Source: Myripristis murdjan (lineage: Eukaryota; Chordata; Actinopteri; Holocentriformes; Holocentridae). From it: 64,000 bases of DNA. Below are positions 22,062 to 34,041 of the stretch, piece after piece (position 1 is the first letter of the stretch; every line of letters begins with the position of its first letter). Below the pieces are notes generated by a model. It worked only from the letters and a program-made list of their open reading frames with translations, searched no databases and was not told the origin of the DNA. The position numbers and the translations under genes are program-made. The DNA is taken from assembly GCF_902150065.1 (NCBI RefSeq), contig NC_043995.1:25986001-26050000 (forward strand), given 5' to 3'.

Positions 22062-23048
22062 CTGGTATCAAACAGTTAATAGCCTACATAGGCCTAATGA
22101 GGGGCCCTCTTCCCAAAATAACACATTTTGTTCGCAAAAGGCTCTTACCATGGCAAAACATTTCAAACATGCAGCAAAAGCACATTTTGTCACCGCCCAG
22201 TACAACTTGCAGTCAAGCGAGTAAATCAGCCACTCACTCACTTCATACTCAACACCAAAATGCAACATACCCAAAATGCAGGTTCAACCTTACTTTTTCC
22301 TGTGTGTATTGCAGTCATATTTTTTTGACAATTTACAGTTACATATTGTAAAGCAAGTAGCAAAAGCCAATATTTCCCACAAACAACTCAACTTATGCCC
22401 AAATGAGTAGATTCCTTCAATCAGCTATAGCCTACTGTACAGTAACACAGTTGACAACAGAATACAAAATAGGCCTACAGCTATCATTTTGAATGAGGTT
22501 CTCCTGTGTGCTACACCTTCAAATGTGAACTCAAAGTAAAGAATTGCATCCAAACTCAGAAAAACTTTGAAGTGAAATCATACTGTATTGATGGCAAAAA
22601 CTGAAATACTGTAATTCACATACAGTATTACACAGAAAAACTAAAAGGAGTTGAAAAAAAAAATACAGAATACAATTGCTAGGCCCCTTTTTTTGTAGGT
22701 GCATACTGATTGATTGGTGAATGATGATTTGTGGAAAGGGTAGTGATGTAGGTGCACTAGTGATTTCACAGAGATGCAGGTAATTCAGCTGTGAGCAGAT
22801 GTTTTGATTTTGACTATCATAGTGACGTCAATGGAGTCATGGCCATGTATATGACACAAGTGTTGTGCAAAAGAACGTGAAAAATGTGAGTCCAATGAAA
22901 AGGTATGAACACATTTGCAAAAGAAAACGTCTGCTGCGGTTTGGAGGTGAAGATGACGACAAAGTGGATCCCAGTTTCATTACACTCGAAAAAGCGATTG
23001 AAAAAAACTGTAATAATAGTTAATAATTTGAATTTATATAATGTGGTG

Positions 23049-23054
<6 letters not shown>

Positions 23055-23107
<53 letters not shown>

Positions 23108-23128
23108 AAAAAAAAAAAAAAAAAAAAA
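23055..23128. repeat. (TC)n followed by poly-A
   Basis: About 25 TC units run directly into 24 A residues. The sharp junction suggests two merged simple repeats or the tail of an insertion. Confidence 0.9.
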
Positions 23129-23439
23129 GTAGCGAGACTCAGGAAGTTTGAGTAAATTGTGCAGTTGACTTCCCTTTTTATCTCTTACACCAGCTGTCTA
23201 ATTTCACTTCTCGCCTGCAGGTAGGAGGAGTTATGCGCCGAGTGAAAGTAAAACAAAAATTAAAAAACAGAGAGAGGGAGATACAGAAAAAAAGAAAGTG
23301 TTGGACACGTTTGCAGTCTCATGCTTAAGCTCTCTGAGCGGGCATGCATTTTTTTCTTTCTGTTATTATTATTATATTTGTTGTTGTTGTTAATGTGCAA
23401 GCTGTTTCCGTGTCTGCAGCCCTGCCGGATGAAGCTCAC

Positions 23440-23692
23440 CGAGTCTCTGCGCCTCGTCGTTGCAGCCGATCTCCTTGAGCAGCTCCACGGTGACCTGCAG
23501 CGCTCTGGATGCGGTGAATGTGGACACCAGGACGTCTGTGATGGTTAGCAGGTCTTTTCCGTCCACGGCGTTGGTCTTGACCCGCGGCTCCCCCCTCCGG
23601 TCCAGCAGCGCGGCGCGGAACTTCTTCAACTTCTTCTCCGTGAGATCCTCCAGCGCGTCTTTAATTGCGAGTCGGGCCGATTTGGTCGTCAT
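23440..23692 (-). CDS. second pyrin-domain first exon (caspase- or NLR-type)
   Basis: An ATG at 23692 opens an 84-codon PYD (IKDALEDLTEKKLKKFRAAL, VKTNAVDGKDLL, VELLKEIGC) that ends at a good donor (CTCG then gtgagc). It is exactly as long as the caspase PYD exon (253 nt), leaves in the same phase 1 and is clearly its duplicate; most differences are conservative. PYDs are six-helix death-fold adaptors that self-assemble into filaments. No caspase catalytic exon was found between it and the caspase gene. It may be an alternative first exon for that caspase, the start of a separate small PYD gene using exons near 21.5-22.1 kb, or a recent orphan duplicate. The frame is intact, with no lesion. 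Confidence 0.75.
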
Positions 23693-23778
23693 TTCTCCTC
23701 AGTGTAACTGTCTCAAGGGGGTAAATTGACGCTTGGTACCTGTGTCATTTCCAGGCTTCTTGGGTCAGGCAACGCCAG

Positions 23779-23787
23779 TTCCCGGAA
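23779..23787. promoter_or_regulatory. candidate STAT/GAS site upstream of second PYD
   Basis: The palindrome TTCCCGGAA matches the STAT-dimer consensus TTCNNNGAA and lies 87 bp upstream of the PYD start codon. PYD and caspase genes are often interferon-inducible, so a role is plausible. A single 9-bp match is weak evidence. Confidence 0.3.
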
Positions 23788-23799
23788 TGGGTGAAGGTT

Positions 23800-25050
23800 T
23801 CTCAACTTGTGTTGCCTTCACGTGATGTTACAAAGCGGTAGTCAGGCTTGGGAAAAAGCCAAACTTTTATGACACCCTCTTCAGTGGGCGGACAGCAACA
23901 AATGGCAAAGGAGCTGCATTTTAGAAATTTTACTATTGTTACAATTACAATCAGTTTTGCTTTACATTTCAACTTCTTTTAAAACTTTCCACCATGGGGG
24001 GAGACACTTCCATGCACCACTTGAAGGCAGCATAGGCCTACATTTAAATGTGGCCTACTATCATGGACTTGGCACTGAGTTCAAACGTCACTGTGAAGCA
24101 GTTACTGTGTTTTATAATAACGCTACAGCGAACCCTATACTTTAAGAAAGGTATTACACAAAAATCGCATTAAAAGCATTGTTATGACAGTGATTTTTAT
24201 GAGTGACTGAAAACCATTTGTCAATTTGATTAGCAGGTCAAGCAGGTAGGCTGATTAGAGACATACTATGATCTAATCTACTCTACAGTTTAAACATACA
24301 TAATAATGTATAATAACATACATAATAACTTGTGTATTCATTTTTAAAATCCTCCATCACCCAGCTTCTCCTCCCCAGCCTTGTAGTTCATTTTTCCAGT
24401 TGAATACAAATGTACATAATTATAATACAAGACATGCTAAATGTTTACACCTTCCAATGTTTCGCACTGGATTATGTCAGTTACATCCAAGTTGCACTCC
24501 AATCTACCTCTCTAAGAAACTATAAATGTCGACTAAGGACGTGTCTGATGAACCAAACTGTAACTTAGTATTTTGGTAGTTGGGGTTAGGTGTTTTTGTT
24601 TCGTATTTTGCTTCCACACACTCATATTCACACTCATGCAGAAACATGTACTGTCACACATGCACACATACTCACATAGGTCCATACACTTTTTACACAC
24701 TTTTACACACATTTACTGCATTGATCTAATGTATATTTGCTTTTTTTGTTGGTTTGTTGACATTTTTTGACATAGATTTTTTTTTTTTTTTTTTTTTTAA
24801 TGTAATCAAATTTTGAGGTGGGATTCTCCTATAGGCCCCTCAGGGTTTTCTGTATCTCACCTGAACAATGTATTGCTATTTCATTTTTGTTCTGATGTTT
24901 TGCTTTTATTGTGCAAATAAATAAATAAAAAAATAAAAGGAATATATGGGAATACTGAAGCTGTACCAACTGGAATATATACATTTTCCATACATATTAT
25001 TTGTTCATGTAAGAATCATCACACATGCCAAAGCTTTCACAGCGAAAGAC
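23800..25050. other. intergenic, no gene seen
   Basis: No coding frame is supported. The region has TACACACT-rich sequence near 24650-24720 and a T-run at about 24777-24798. It separates the PYD promoter from the 3' end of etv2. Confidence 0.5.
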
Positions 25051-25065
25051 ATAAATTCATCCCAG

Positions 25066-25071
25066 TTTATT
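25066..25071 (-). terminator. polyadenylation signal of etv2
   Basis: AATAAA on the minus strand, about 460 bp past the etv2 stop codon, gives a 3'UTR of ordinary length. Confidence 0.55.
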
Positions 25072-25526
25072 TAGTCTGATTAGCAACAGAGGTAGACACG
25101 AGTTTTGTATAAAAAATAATCTAAATGCACAAACCTCTACATAGAGAACATATAAACATTATTTACAGAGTGATGCCTTCATTGAACCATGTCAAATGGA
25201 AACATGGCCCCGACTGTAGCTAACATCATTCATTTATAGTGCTTGAAATGTCCCCACTTGATCCACTTAATTGCTTATGTACCCCTGAGGTCGACTACCC
25301 AGTACATTTATGGAGCAGGTATATTACAAGATTTTCACCCCAAAACAATTCGTCATGTGCAGAGGAAAATGACGACTGGAGGGTGAATTTAAGGCAATGT
25401 TGAAGTTGTTTCTTTCCCCAAAACCGTTCTGCCCAGAGTCAAACTACACCAGTGAGGATATTTAACATCAATTAGCATGAACTGAACAACACCAACATGT
25501 GCAGACCACAGTCCCGGCACAATTCA

Positions 25527-28039
25527 CTACTGTGACACCCACGTCTCGCTGCTGTGCTCTGACGTTGTTGCCGGTACCGCAGGACACTGCCAGGACTCTA
25601 CATTTGTGGGCAAAACGTTCAGACTTGCCAGGACTTCCTGTGCAGTCTTTCCCAGCATGCCCTGCACGTCGCAGACAAAGCGGTAGACGTAGCGCTTGCC
25701 CGCCGTCTTGTGGATGATGTTCTTGTGGTAGTAGTAGCGCAGGCCTCGGCTCAGCTTCTCGTAGTTCATCTTGGGCTTGTTCTTGCACTGGCCCCAGCGC
25801 TTGGCCACCTGTTAGGTGAAATGTGGGATTCAGTTGTAGTTATACCTCAAACAGCCCCTCAACATAAATACTTCATGGTGCTCAGCAGGTGTCCTAAAAC
25901 AAAACAGGGAGCGGTCTTACCTCCGTGGGGTCGGACATCTTAAACTCCCAGCCATCTCCCGTCCAGGAGATGAACGTACGGCAGGCCGAGTCCAGAAGCA
26001 GCTCCAGTAAAAACTGCCACAGCTGGATTGGCCCAGAACCTGAATTGATAGATGATTGAATGGATAAATGAAAAGAGCACACTACAAACCAGCTGTGTCA
26101 TGATAACAGCCTATTTTTATAACCTTGTAATAAGAAACATAATTTCATACGGTTGTGGTGAAGCCACAGCCATCCATTGTTGTGGTAAATTGCCAACATT
26201 TATAAGCGTTTGTGGGGAGATGGTATTCAGAAATTCTTGTTTCAATTCCAGCTGCGACTAGTTTTACAAGCTCACTCAAATCGGAAATGTCACAGATAGA
26301 CTTTGGATAAACAGTAGAGATACTCAGCAATCAAAACTTGTCTAAGTGTGCCCCTCATTTGATTAGAGAAATTTCCTCTTCAGAACTGTCTAGGTCACAC
26401 ACAGGCCTACTCCCTTCAAACATGTGACGAAAATGTGAAAGCTGTCAACACACCCATGTGTCCAGTTTGTAGAAACACATACAGACATGCCATGTGTTGT
26501 TATAAATTCACACTTGTCAGGCAAAAAAAAAAAAGTCAGGTTTTCAGTAACTAAAGAAAAGAGTTTTGTTTTAACCTTTACCACCATAAATTTTAAACGG
26601 CACAGTTGTAAAGGGATTCAGAAACCCAGGCGAATTTTCTCATCCTATAGAGGATGAAGTGATTTTTCAGTCAAAGTTAAAACACAAAAATCACAAACTT
26701 GGACTAATTAGGTTGGGACCCAGTCATCACAGAACCACAGACACAATGTGTATTATCCTAACCTGTGCACAGATTTATTATCATTGGAGTGTTTAGACGA
26801 AACTCTGTGAATGACCTTTTACACATGAAAATTTGAAAAAAAAAAAAAAAAAAAAAAAAAAGCTGTACTTCAGAGATAAGAGAGCAAAGTCTAACCTGGG
26901 TAAGCAGACATTCCTGTCATCTGGCCCTCCCTCTCAGGCCTCTGGGAGTGTGTGTTCTTGCGTTTGGCCACACGGGGGCAGTACTGCTCCGAGGATTGAT
27001 GCCCAGGGTTCGAGGGGCATGTGGCTGGAGGCGGGTGTGGGTGCGGCAGCGGGGCGGTGAAGCTGGAAGAGGGGTAGTCAGACCAGAAGGAGGACGCCCG
27101 TCTCTGAGCTTCAGAGTCGTACAGGTCAGCTGAGTGACAGGAATAGCTCTGGTCGGTCTCACCTGGGGCAGAAAAGCAGAATATCAGAATGTGTGACCAT
27201 CAAAAAAAACAAAACAAAAAAAAAAAACTGACAAACATTTATAAAAATAATGTCTATGTGTTAAATAATCTTACTTTGCAATGTATTTCCTCCTTTTCCA
27301 GGGAGGAAGTGGCTGTTGCCGTCCTCCATGCCCGGGCTGAACTGCCCCGTCTGGTGCACAAGACTCTGGTATGTCTGGGGAGACTCCTGGTACCCCGCTT
27401 GTGTCTGGTCTAGCATTAGCCCATCTGCAAGAGGAAGGAATTACCAATGAAAATGCAACTCTTAAAAAAAAAAAAAACATATTGAACTCATTCCAGTGCC
27501 CATGAGTTACAGGAGCCTCACCGTGCGGGTATGAGGCCCACCAGTTGACCTCTGGGTATGAATCCAGGTTGAAGAGCACTGAGTCACTGGCACTCACTGA
27601 AAGACATGGAAAACTGGTGTAAGATTTAATTCGCAGGTAGATAAGACAAAAATTATGCCAGCACTGGCAGCTTAAGTATTTTATATGCTGAGGGTTAACC
27701 TTTGTTGTTGTACAGGCGAGGGGTTTTCTGTGGCTCTGCATAGGTTTCTGCAGGGTACTGCTGCTGTCCGGGCGCTTTGCTGTCTAACAGAAAAGACAGG
27801 TCTTCACCAGGGTAGTCTGGAGGTCGCACACGATACAGACAGATGGAGTCAGTGAGTGTGTAAGGACAGCGGAAGAAAACACAAGCACAGTACATGGCTT
27901 TTGAGAAGGGGTTACATAGGCTTGAGGCAGCAAAAATGCAGTAAAAAAAAAAAAAAAAAAAGAATGGGGACGATGGGGTGAATTCACAAGCTTGAGTTAA
28001 TTGTTTGGGTTATTATATCAATGGTGGACTGTTGACACA

Positions 28040-28070
<31 letters not shown>

Positions 28071-28412
28071 AGGCCATTCGTTTTACTGCCAAATCAGCGC
28101 CAGGCACTCAAGCCCAACTCGTTTTTTTAGCTCAATGGAGGCTGAGGAGGAAACAACAGGGAGGAAGAGAGGAGGAAGCGCCAGTGAAGGGAGTGTGACA
28201 GAGTAGTGATGAAGGGAAGGGGGGCGGTAGGGAGGAGGGGAAAGGCGAGGAGGGGGGGGGTCCTCTAAATCTGTTGGAGGAGGAAGTCTGGAGGAAAGGA
28301 TTAGGAAAGGGAGAGAGGGAGTAAAACACAGAGAGTATCTTTAACCTGACCACCCTGTCTCTCTCGCTCTCTCACTACCTCACCCCATTCAGGCATTCTT
28401 CATACAACAGGG

Positions 28413-28449
<37 letters not shown>

Positions 28450-28869
28450 CACGTGAATACACTCTGGCACCCCGTTATCCTGACACAGCCACTGGTTTGA
28501 GCAAAAGCCCCTCATGTCAAGGTCCCGTTTAGAGAGCTCTGACAGATGTGATGATACTGGCTGTGAAAATATTTCCTCTGTCCTTCAGCTGCTCAGATTC
28601 AGAGGAAACAGAGGGCTGAAAAACTCCAAAATCACTCCCATCATCTGTTTGGGTCTGTTATCACCGAGAATACAAGCAGGGGCCCACACAACCACTGAAC
28701 CTGTAACACCACCACGAGAGGTGTGATGCTGCTTCGGCCACGATGTGATGGAGCAATGTGAAGTCAAATGACCAGTGTCAAACTTACCATATGATGCAAA
28801 GTCAAAGCCAGCGGGCACTTCCTGTGTCCTGAAGTCCTCTGTGTAATAACCAGACTGGCAGATCTCCAT
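25527..28869 (-). CDS. etv2: ETS transcription factor Etv2 (Etsrp)
   Basis: Etv2 is a nuclear ETS-domain activator that starts endothelial and blood fate in embryos. Seven coding exons fit in phase: 28788-28869, 27700-27816, 27522-27596, 27275-27424, 26896-27162, 25921-26039 and 25527-25808, giving 363 aa. The start codon directly follows an acceptor AG, so the 5'UTR is in a separate exon. Residues 1-230 are acidic, Tyr/Ser/Gln/Pro-rich and lack a PNT domain. The ETS domain is about 235-318 ([36 protein letters not shown]), with DNA-contact Arg291 and Arg294. His298 replaces the usual Asp in YYYDKN. The domain itself looks ETS1-like; the name rests on size, the missing PNT and the neighbour fli1b, which sits beside etsrp in zebrafish. 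Confidence 0.85.
28041..28071. repeat. (GAAA)n microsatellite in etv2 intron 1
   Basis: About seven GAAA units, within the intron between 27816 and 28788. A (CA)n tract of about 34 bp lies in the same intron at 28414-28447. Confidence 0.9.
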
Positions 28870-29391
28870 CTAAGCAAACATATGAGTTCATTTCAGTGAA
28901 TTAAGGCACAACTTTCCATCAAAACAGTGTAAATGGCAGCATCCATTAACAGCCAGACTTGTTTTTTAAGCATTTTCTTTTGAAATCACACATGCCTGTG
29001 ACTAATTAGCGTCCACAATAATCAATTAAAGAGGAAAGAGGCACAGAGATAGGTAGGCCCATCAGCTCAACACACTCTAAGGCATGGAAAAGTCCTGAAA
29101 CATAATTGCAACCAAAGCATCACAAAGCAGAGCAATTACTAAAGGCTGACAAGATACTAGCTCATTATTTTGGTTTATTCTATGTCATTAATTATTAAAT
29201 GTAAGCTCCAGGTCACTACTGGTTAGAAATGCTTCCCTGTGCTGTGTTTATATGCGTCCTTCTTCATTTTTTTTTGCCCTGCATTATGCATGTTAAAATT
29301 TGTCCGATTTCTAATATAAACAATGGCAAGTTTCCATATATCCATTTAACATTCAGACTGCACAACACAAAACAAAACAAACAAAAACTAC

Positions 29392-29545
29392 CTTTATTTT
29401 CGCGTCTTTGCTCTCTATGTTTCTGTCGCCTGGCTTGATGACAGTGTCCCAGTACATCTCTCTCTTCCTCTCTCTTTCTTTCTTTCTTTCTTCTTTTGGT
29501 CGGAAAAGTCACTTTGGTTCAGAGGTAGAATAAAACCGAGTGGTC
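29392..29545 (-). other. etv2: probable non-coding first exon of etv2
   Basis: The minus strand ends this segment with AATAAAG followed by gtagtt, a fair donor, and the first coding exon begins exactly at an acceptor AG before its ATG. A TATA-like box lies just upstream. The transcription start (near 29545) is inferred from the TATA position, not seen. Confidence 0.4.
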
Positions 29546-29660
29546 AGTCTCGCGCGGCCCTGGCCACTTATAACGCAGCGGAGGTGGGAGGGGCGCGTGC
29601 CCGCTCTGCGTCGTGACCAGCGCGAGGTTTAATAGGGCGTGACGTCAGGCACGATTCCCC
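29546..29660 (-). promoter_or_regulatory. etv2 core promoter with TATA-like box and CRE
   Basis: The DNA switches from AT-rich to GC/CpG-rich here. On the minus strand TTATAAG lies at 29567-29573. A full palindromic cAMP-response element TGACGTCA lies at 29640-29647, about 70 bp further upstream. Both fit a promoter firing leftwards into etv2. Confidence 0.5.
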
Positions 29661-30919
29661 CCATCACGGAGTCAGGCAGCCAAACATTCATTCATAAAAA
29701 AAAAAACAAAAAAAAAAAACACATCACTCACTGCCTTCAGTCTGTTATCAGCCGTTTCAGTCCTGTAATAAACTTTAGCAACCAAATATAAATAGCCTAT
29801 CATAAGAAAACTATATAATATGATTATAAAACTATATTATAAATGTTATAATAAAACTATACTAACACTTCACAACGGGCCATTACCACAGACACACAAC
29901 AGGAAAAATTTAGTAACACCCAAAAATAAAAATAAAAATTAAATATAAATATATAAACTGACCTAACCACGGAGTAACAGACACATAATGTCCCTGTGGA
30001 AAAATTACAGGAATATTAAAATAATAGTACTAGAAGGGAGTAGAAATACCATTAAGTATAGTGTGGTCACTATAAAATTACTATTAAGCACCACAAACAC
30101 TATAGCCTCGGAATATTCCAATAACATTATGGATATTAAAAATATCAGATAGGCCAAAGTAGAACAAAACAACTTAGTTTAGCCTACTCACGAAGGAGCC
30201 GCACATACGCATCACAGGCATGTTATAATAACAGCATTTCAATTCAAAAACACGCCACCAAGTACAATAAGGTCATTATAAACTCTTTCTATGGAAATAT
30301 AATAATGAAAACGCTATTTCGTTTGAGCAAATGACCGTACTAGACATAAGGGTCACTGTAGCTACTATAAATAGCCTATAAATGTAACTCCATAAAGTTT
30401 ATTATGTAATCGGGAGGCTATTAATGTAAACTTCCAACAGCTGTAGGCCTCAGGAGGCAAATCTATTGTTTCTAGATCTACACTGAAGATGATCGTATCT
30501 CTTGCTTCATAAGAGCAAGGGAGAAAATTGGCGGCATATCGAGATTTAAAGCCATTTGTTGGAAACATGGGTAGGTCTGAGTTATGGCCACATAATAGGC
30601 TACAACATATTTTTCCTTTCTATCGCTGAATAGCCTCAACATGTGAGTCATGTGGTCACTTTGATAGCCTGACACCCGGGACTAAATAACGAAGCCATAA
30701 TTTGGGTGGGGCAGAAGTGGTCGCTTTTGAAATCGCAACGTGCCAGTGGGTTTCTAATGAGGTGGGAGGGAAAAAATCTCTATATCTTTAGAAACCAGTC
30801 GACAAAACAATGGCCCGTAAAAACTACTTGCCGAAGAAAGTCTCAAATCACGGCGTGAGTGGCTGCAGCAGATAAGGCCGGACCCAGGGCCTTGTATAAA
30901 CAAACATCTCTGCTATTCT

Positions 30920-30921
<2 letters not shown>

Positions 30922-30969
<48 letters not shown>
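30922..30969. repeat. (CA)n microsatellite
   Basis: About 24 CA units in the interval between etv2 and fli1b. Confidence 0.95.
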
Positions 30970-30972
<3 letters not shown>

Positions 30973-31836
30973 CCATCTGGAAAAGTGAGCGGTGCAATCG
31001 TGCGCGTCTGTGGGAGAGCAGCGTCGTGATTGAGGCCCCCACCTCAAGACAAGGACACAACCGGGATTAAGTTACACAACACAGGAGCTGATTAACAACA
31101 TGTTGTCTGGAATAGGCTACCAGTAAAGGGCCTGACGTGGGGAAAAAACAAACAAACGCACAGTTCCTGCATGGTTAAACCGAAAGGCCCAAATCTTCCA
31201 GTAATAATGAGTTATTGAAAGCGGAACAAATAAAATGCAGCTAGAAGCCTGGACTCTGCACGGCAGGTTCTTCAGTGTTAATTGAACTCTGGTGGCAAAA
31301 ATCAACACAAACCAGTATTCATCGGAGTTAATTTAACACTGGGATACAGTTTTACATCTCACTGAATCATCACTGGAGTGTCACTGGATATCAGCTCTTA
31401 TTAAAACCGCAGGGTTTGCAGTGTGGCAGCTGTGGATGCCACGCAGAAAATATGTAAGCTACCTTATATTTGCATGATTCATCAGAATAAATGTTGATGT
31501 CTGTCAAGGTGACGGGATTGGTGCGTTTTCTCCTTTCTGTCCATAGATGGGGATTTGCCAATGCAAATTCACTGAAAGTTGTTGGGTGGCACATTTTGCC
31601 GATAAGGAGAGATCAATGTCTCTTGTGCATATGGAGCCTGAGAAAACTGTTCAATATTCTACTTGAACCTCACTATTCAGAGTATAGGCTAGGCCTTTTC
31701 GCAAGATTTTTCTTAATAAAGCGAAGAAATTTAGCTGATTTTTGTTGTCAGATAAAATGAATTATAAGCTATAGACTTGCATAACTGTCTATACTGTGGG
31801 TGAGAGCAACAGTGGATGTAGTGAGGCCCCCCCACA

Positions 31837-31885
<49 letters not shown>
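31837..31885. repeat. (CA)n microsatellite
   Basis: About 24 CA units in the interval between etv2 and fli1b, roughly 0.9 kb upstream of the fli1b start codon. Confidence 0.95.
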
Positions 31886-31887
<2 letters not shown>

Positions 31888-32581
31888 TTTCTCCTATACC
31901 CACACCAACATTATTCCATCTATGATCCACAAACATCCACACACACCTCCACACATTCAATTACCGATCAATTATCAGGCACACGACACATTTGATATTA
32001 TAGGTGCTGACATTTTTAGTTACCAGACTCTGGCGTGTTCAAAATCAGCCCAGGAGGGCCACTTTTGTTTCTGTCTGCGCAGGAACAACCTATAGCCAAA
32101 TATTTCTCCTGCTGCTTCCAGTTTGTTTCTGCTAACACAACAATAACCGCTCTAATAGGCCTTTATATATTTAGAAAGCTTTATTTATTTGGGGTTTTGT
32201 AGATTTCAACTCAGAGCAATGTTAAAGTATAAAATACTTTTAAGTAGTTATGAAGAAATGTACTCTTGAGGACGAGAAAGTACATTTCATTTCACTTCAA
32301 GGCACCTCAGAATTGTGAATTTCCCCCATTATGACTAAAATAAAGTGCAAAACTCTAAATTTCCCCTAAACATTTACTTTAAAAGGTAAAACTATGACAT
32401 TTTGGACAGGTGTGCGTCCCCTGACTTTGAGGATATCACTGCAGCAATCACACTAATCACACATAAAGAGTAGTCGAGTCTCTTTTTTCTTTTTTTTTAT
32501 TTTCTCTAAGAAGTAACAGTGTTGGTTTCATGAGGAGTGCAGCTTCAGTGCGCTGCTGAAGAGTGACTTCACTTCCCAATT

Positions 32582-32582
<1 letters not shown>

Positions 32583-32642
<60 letters not shown>
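32583..32642. repeat. (GA)n tract just upstream of the fli1b start
   Basis: Nearly 60 bp of GA repeats lie about 170 bp upstream of the fli1b ATG, in the promoter or 5'UTR. Such tracts can bind GAGA-type factors and vary in length; their role here is not shown. Confidence 0.9.
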
Positions 32643-32647
<5 letters not shown>

Positions 32648-32812
32648 AAAAAAAGTTGCCATCCGGTTATGGTCTCTGAGCGAAAATTGTAACTGCAATG
32701 GTTTGCGCCATAGAGCCAATGCACCCCTGCATGAATTGAAGAGAGGTTAGAAGGCCATATTAGCGGCAGCATTTCCAAACGACTAAATGACAAAGACTGC
32801 GAGGCTGCTGCA

Positions 32813-34007
32813 ATGGACTGTACGATAAAGGTAGGTGTTTGATCTGGTTTTAATGTTGCTGGTGAAAATGACAGGCAGCCACCCACATCAGCCCCGTGTC
32901 TGCTGAGTGAGAGAGTCAAGGCGGTGATGCGAGCTCCCCACTCTTTCCTTCTTGTACAAAATTTCCTCTTCCTTCCCGTTCGTGGTTGTATGTCGGCTCT
33001 ATAATAACACAACTAACCACCACATCTTTACACTCAGATAAAAAACTATTTGGTGACCGCTGTAGGCGCGTAAAAGAGGACTTCCAAAACACGCGTTTCT
33101 TTCTTTTTAAAAAAAATTTATATAGCCTACTTTTTATTGCTGCGTTTATTCGGCTTGATCCCGCAACAATATGGGACCGCAAAACAAAACAGCTTGGATT
33201 GTGAGATGACTGAACTTTTCAAGGGGCTGATAAAAACTGCGTTTTAATGAGGAATTAGATTTAATTAAGGAGGAGACATTACTGGTGCGCACAAGGCAGG
33301 TGTCTCTGAAGGCGCCATGGACCCACTTGGATACAATAAGATCCGTCTTCAGAGAGCAGAGGATCCATTTTCATCAGATGACTGGTATTTCACATTATAC
33401 TCTATTTATAACAACACTTGTTCAGGTTCTCGGAATAACCGCTGCAACATAATCGTTTTTACTGCTTGTCAAGGAAAAAAGAAAGCAAGAAAGGCCTGCT
33501 GCACATAAACTGAATTTACATTAAAGTGCTTTCTGTGCTGAAACCAACACTGGATGTTGAATATTAAGAAACCGAAAATTATAAGATAGGCCAAATAGTT
33601 GGCGTTTGAAGGGGGTATTTCTGTGATGATACCAGCAACATAAAACTATCAAATTTATTTTATATTTTAAACGAGTGTGTTTCTGCACAGGGCTTCAATC
33701 TGCAACATAAGGCCTGGCCTGATGGTTGAGATAGGCTCTCATTTTTATTTATTTATTTTTTAGTATTTTTGCACTATACCTTCAGCGTATTAACTACCCT
33801 TTCGATTTTCGATGCGATAATATAGCATTAATTTGTGTGAGTGGTAAATACATTGATTTCCAAAAGTGTTTTTTTTTTTACTAATTCAGTTCATTGCAAA
33901 ACGAAAGAATGGAGCGTTTGAAAAAAAAAAAAAAGAATGGGTCTAAACAGATTACGAAACACTTTGGGGAACTAATAAGTGCGGCCTCTCTAAGCTGCTG
34001 ATTGTTC

Positions 34008-34041
<34 letters not shown>

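Larger units (their letters stand above)
29661..32582. other. etv2-fli1b intergenic region (head-to-head)
   Basis: About 3 kb separates the two divergent ETS genes. No coding sequence was found. It holds two long (CA)n tracts and AT-rich sequence with many short ATTATAA words near 29.8-30.4 kb. Shared control elements are expected here, but none was proved. Confidence 0.6.

Noticed and set aside
33317-33508. MDPLGYNK frame considered as a fli1b first exon
   Set aside because: The MDCTIK exon at 32813-32830 matches the known Fli1 start and splices in phase; this frame has neither.
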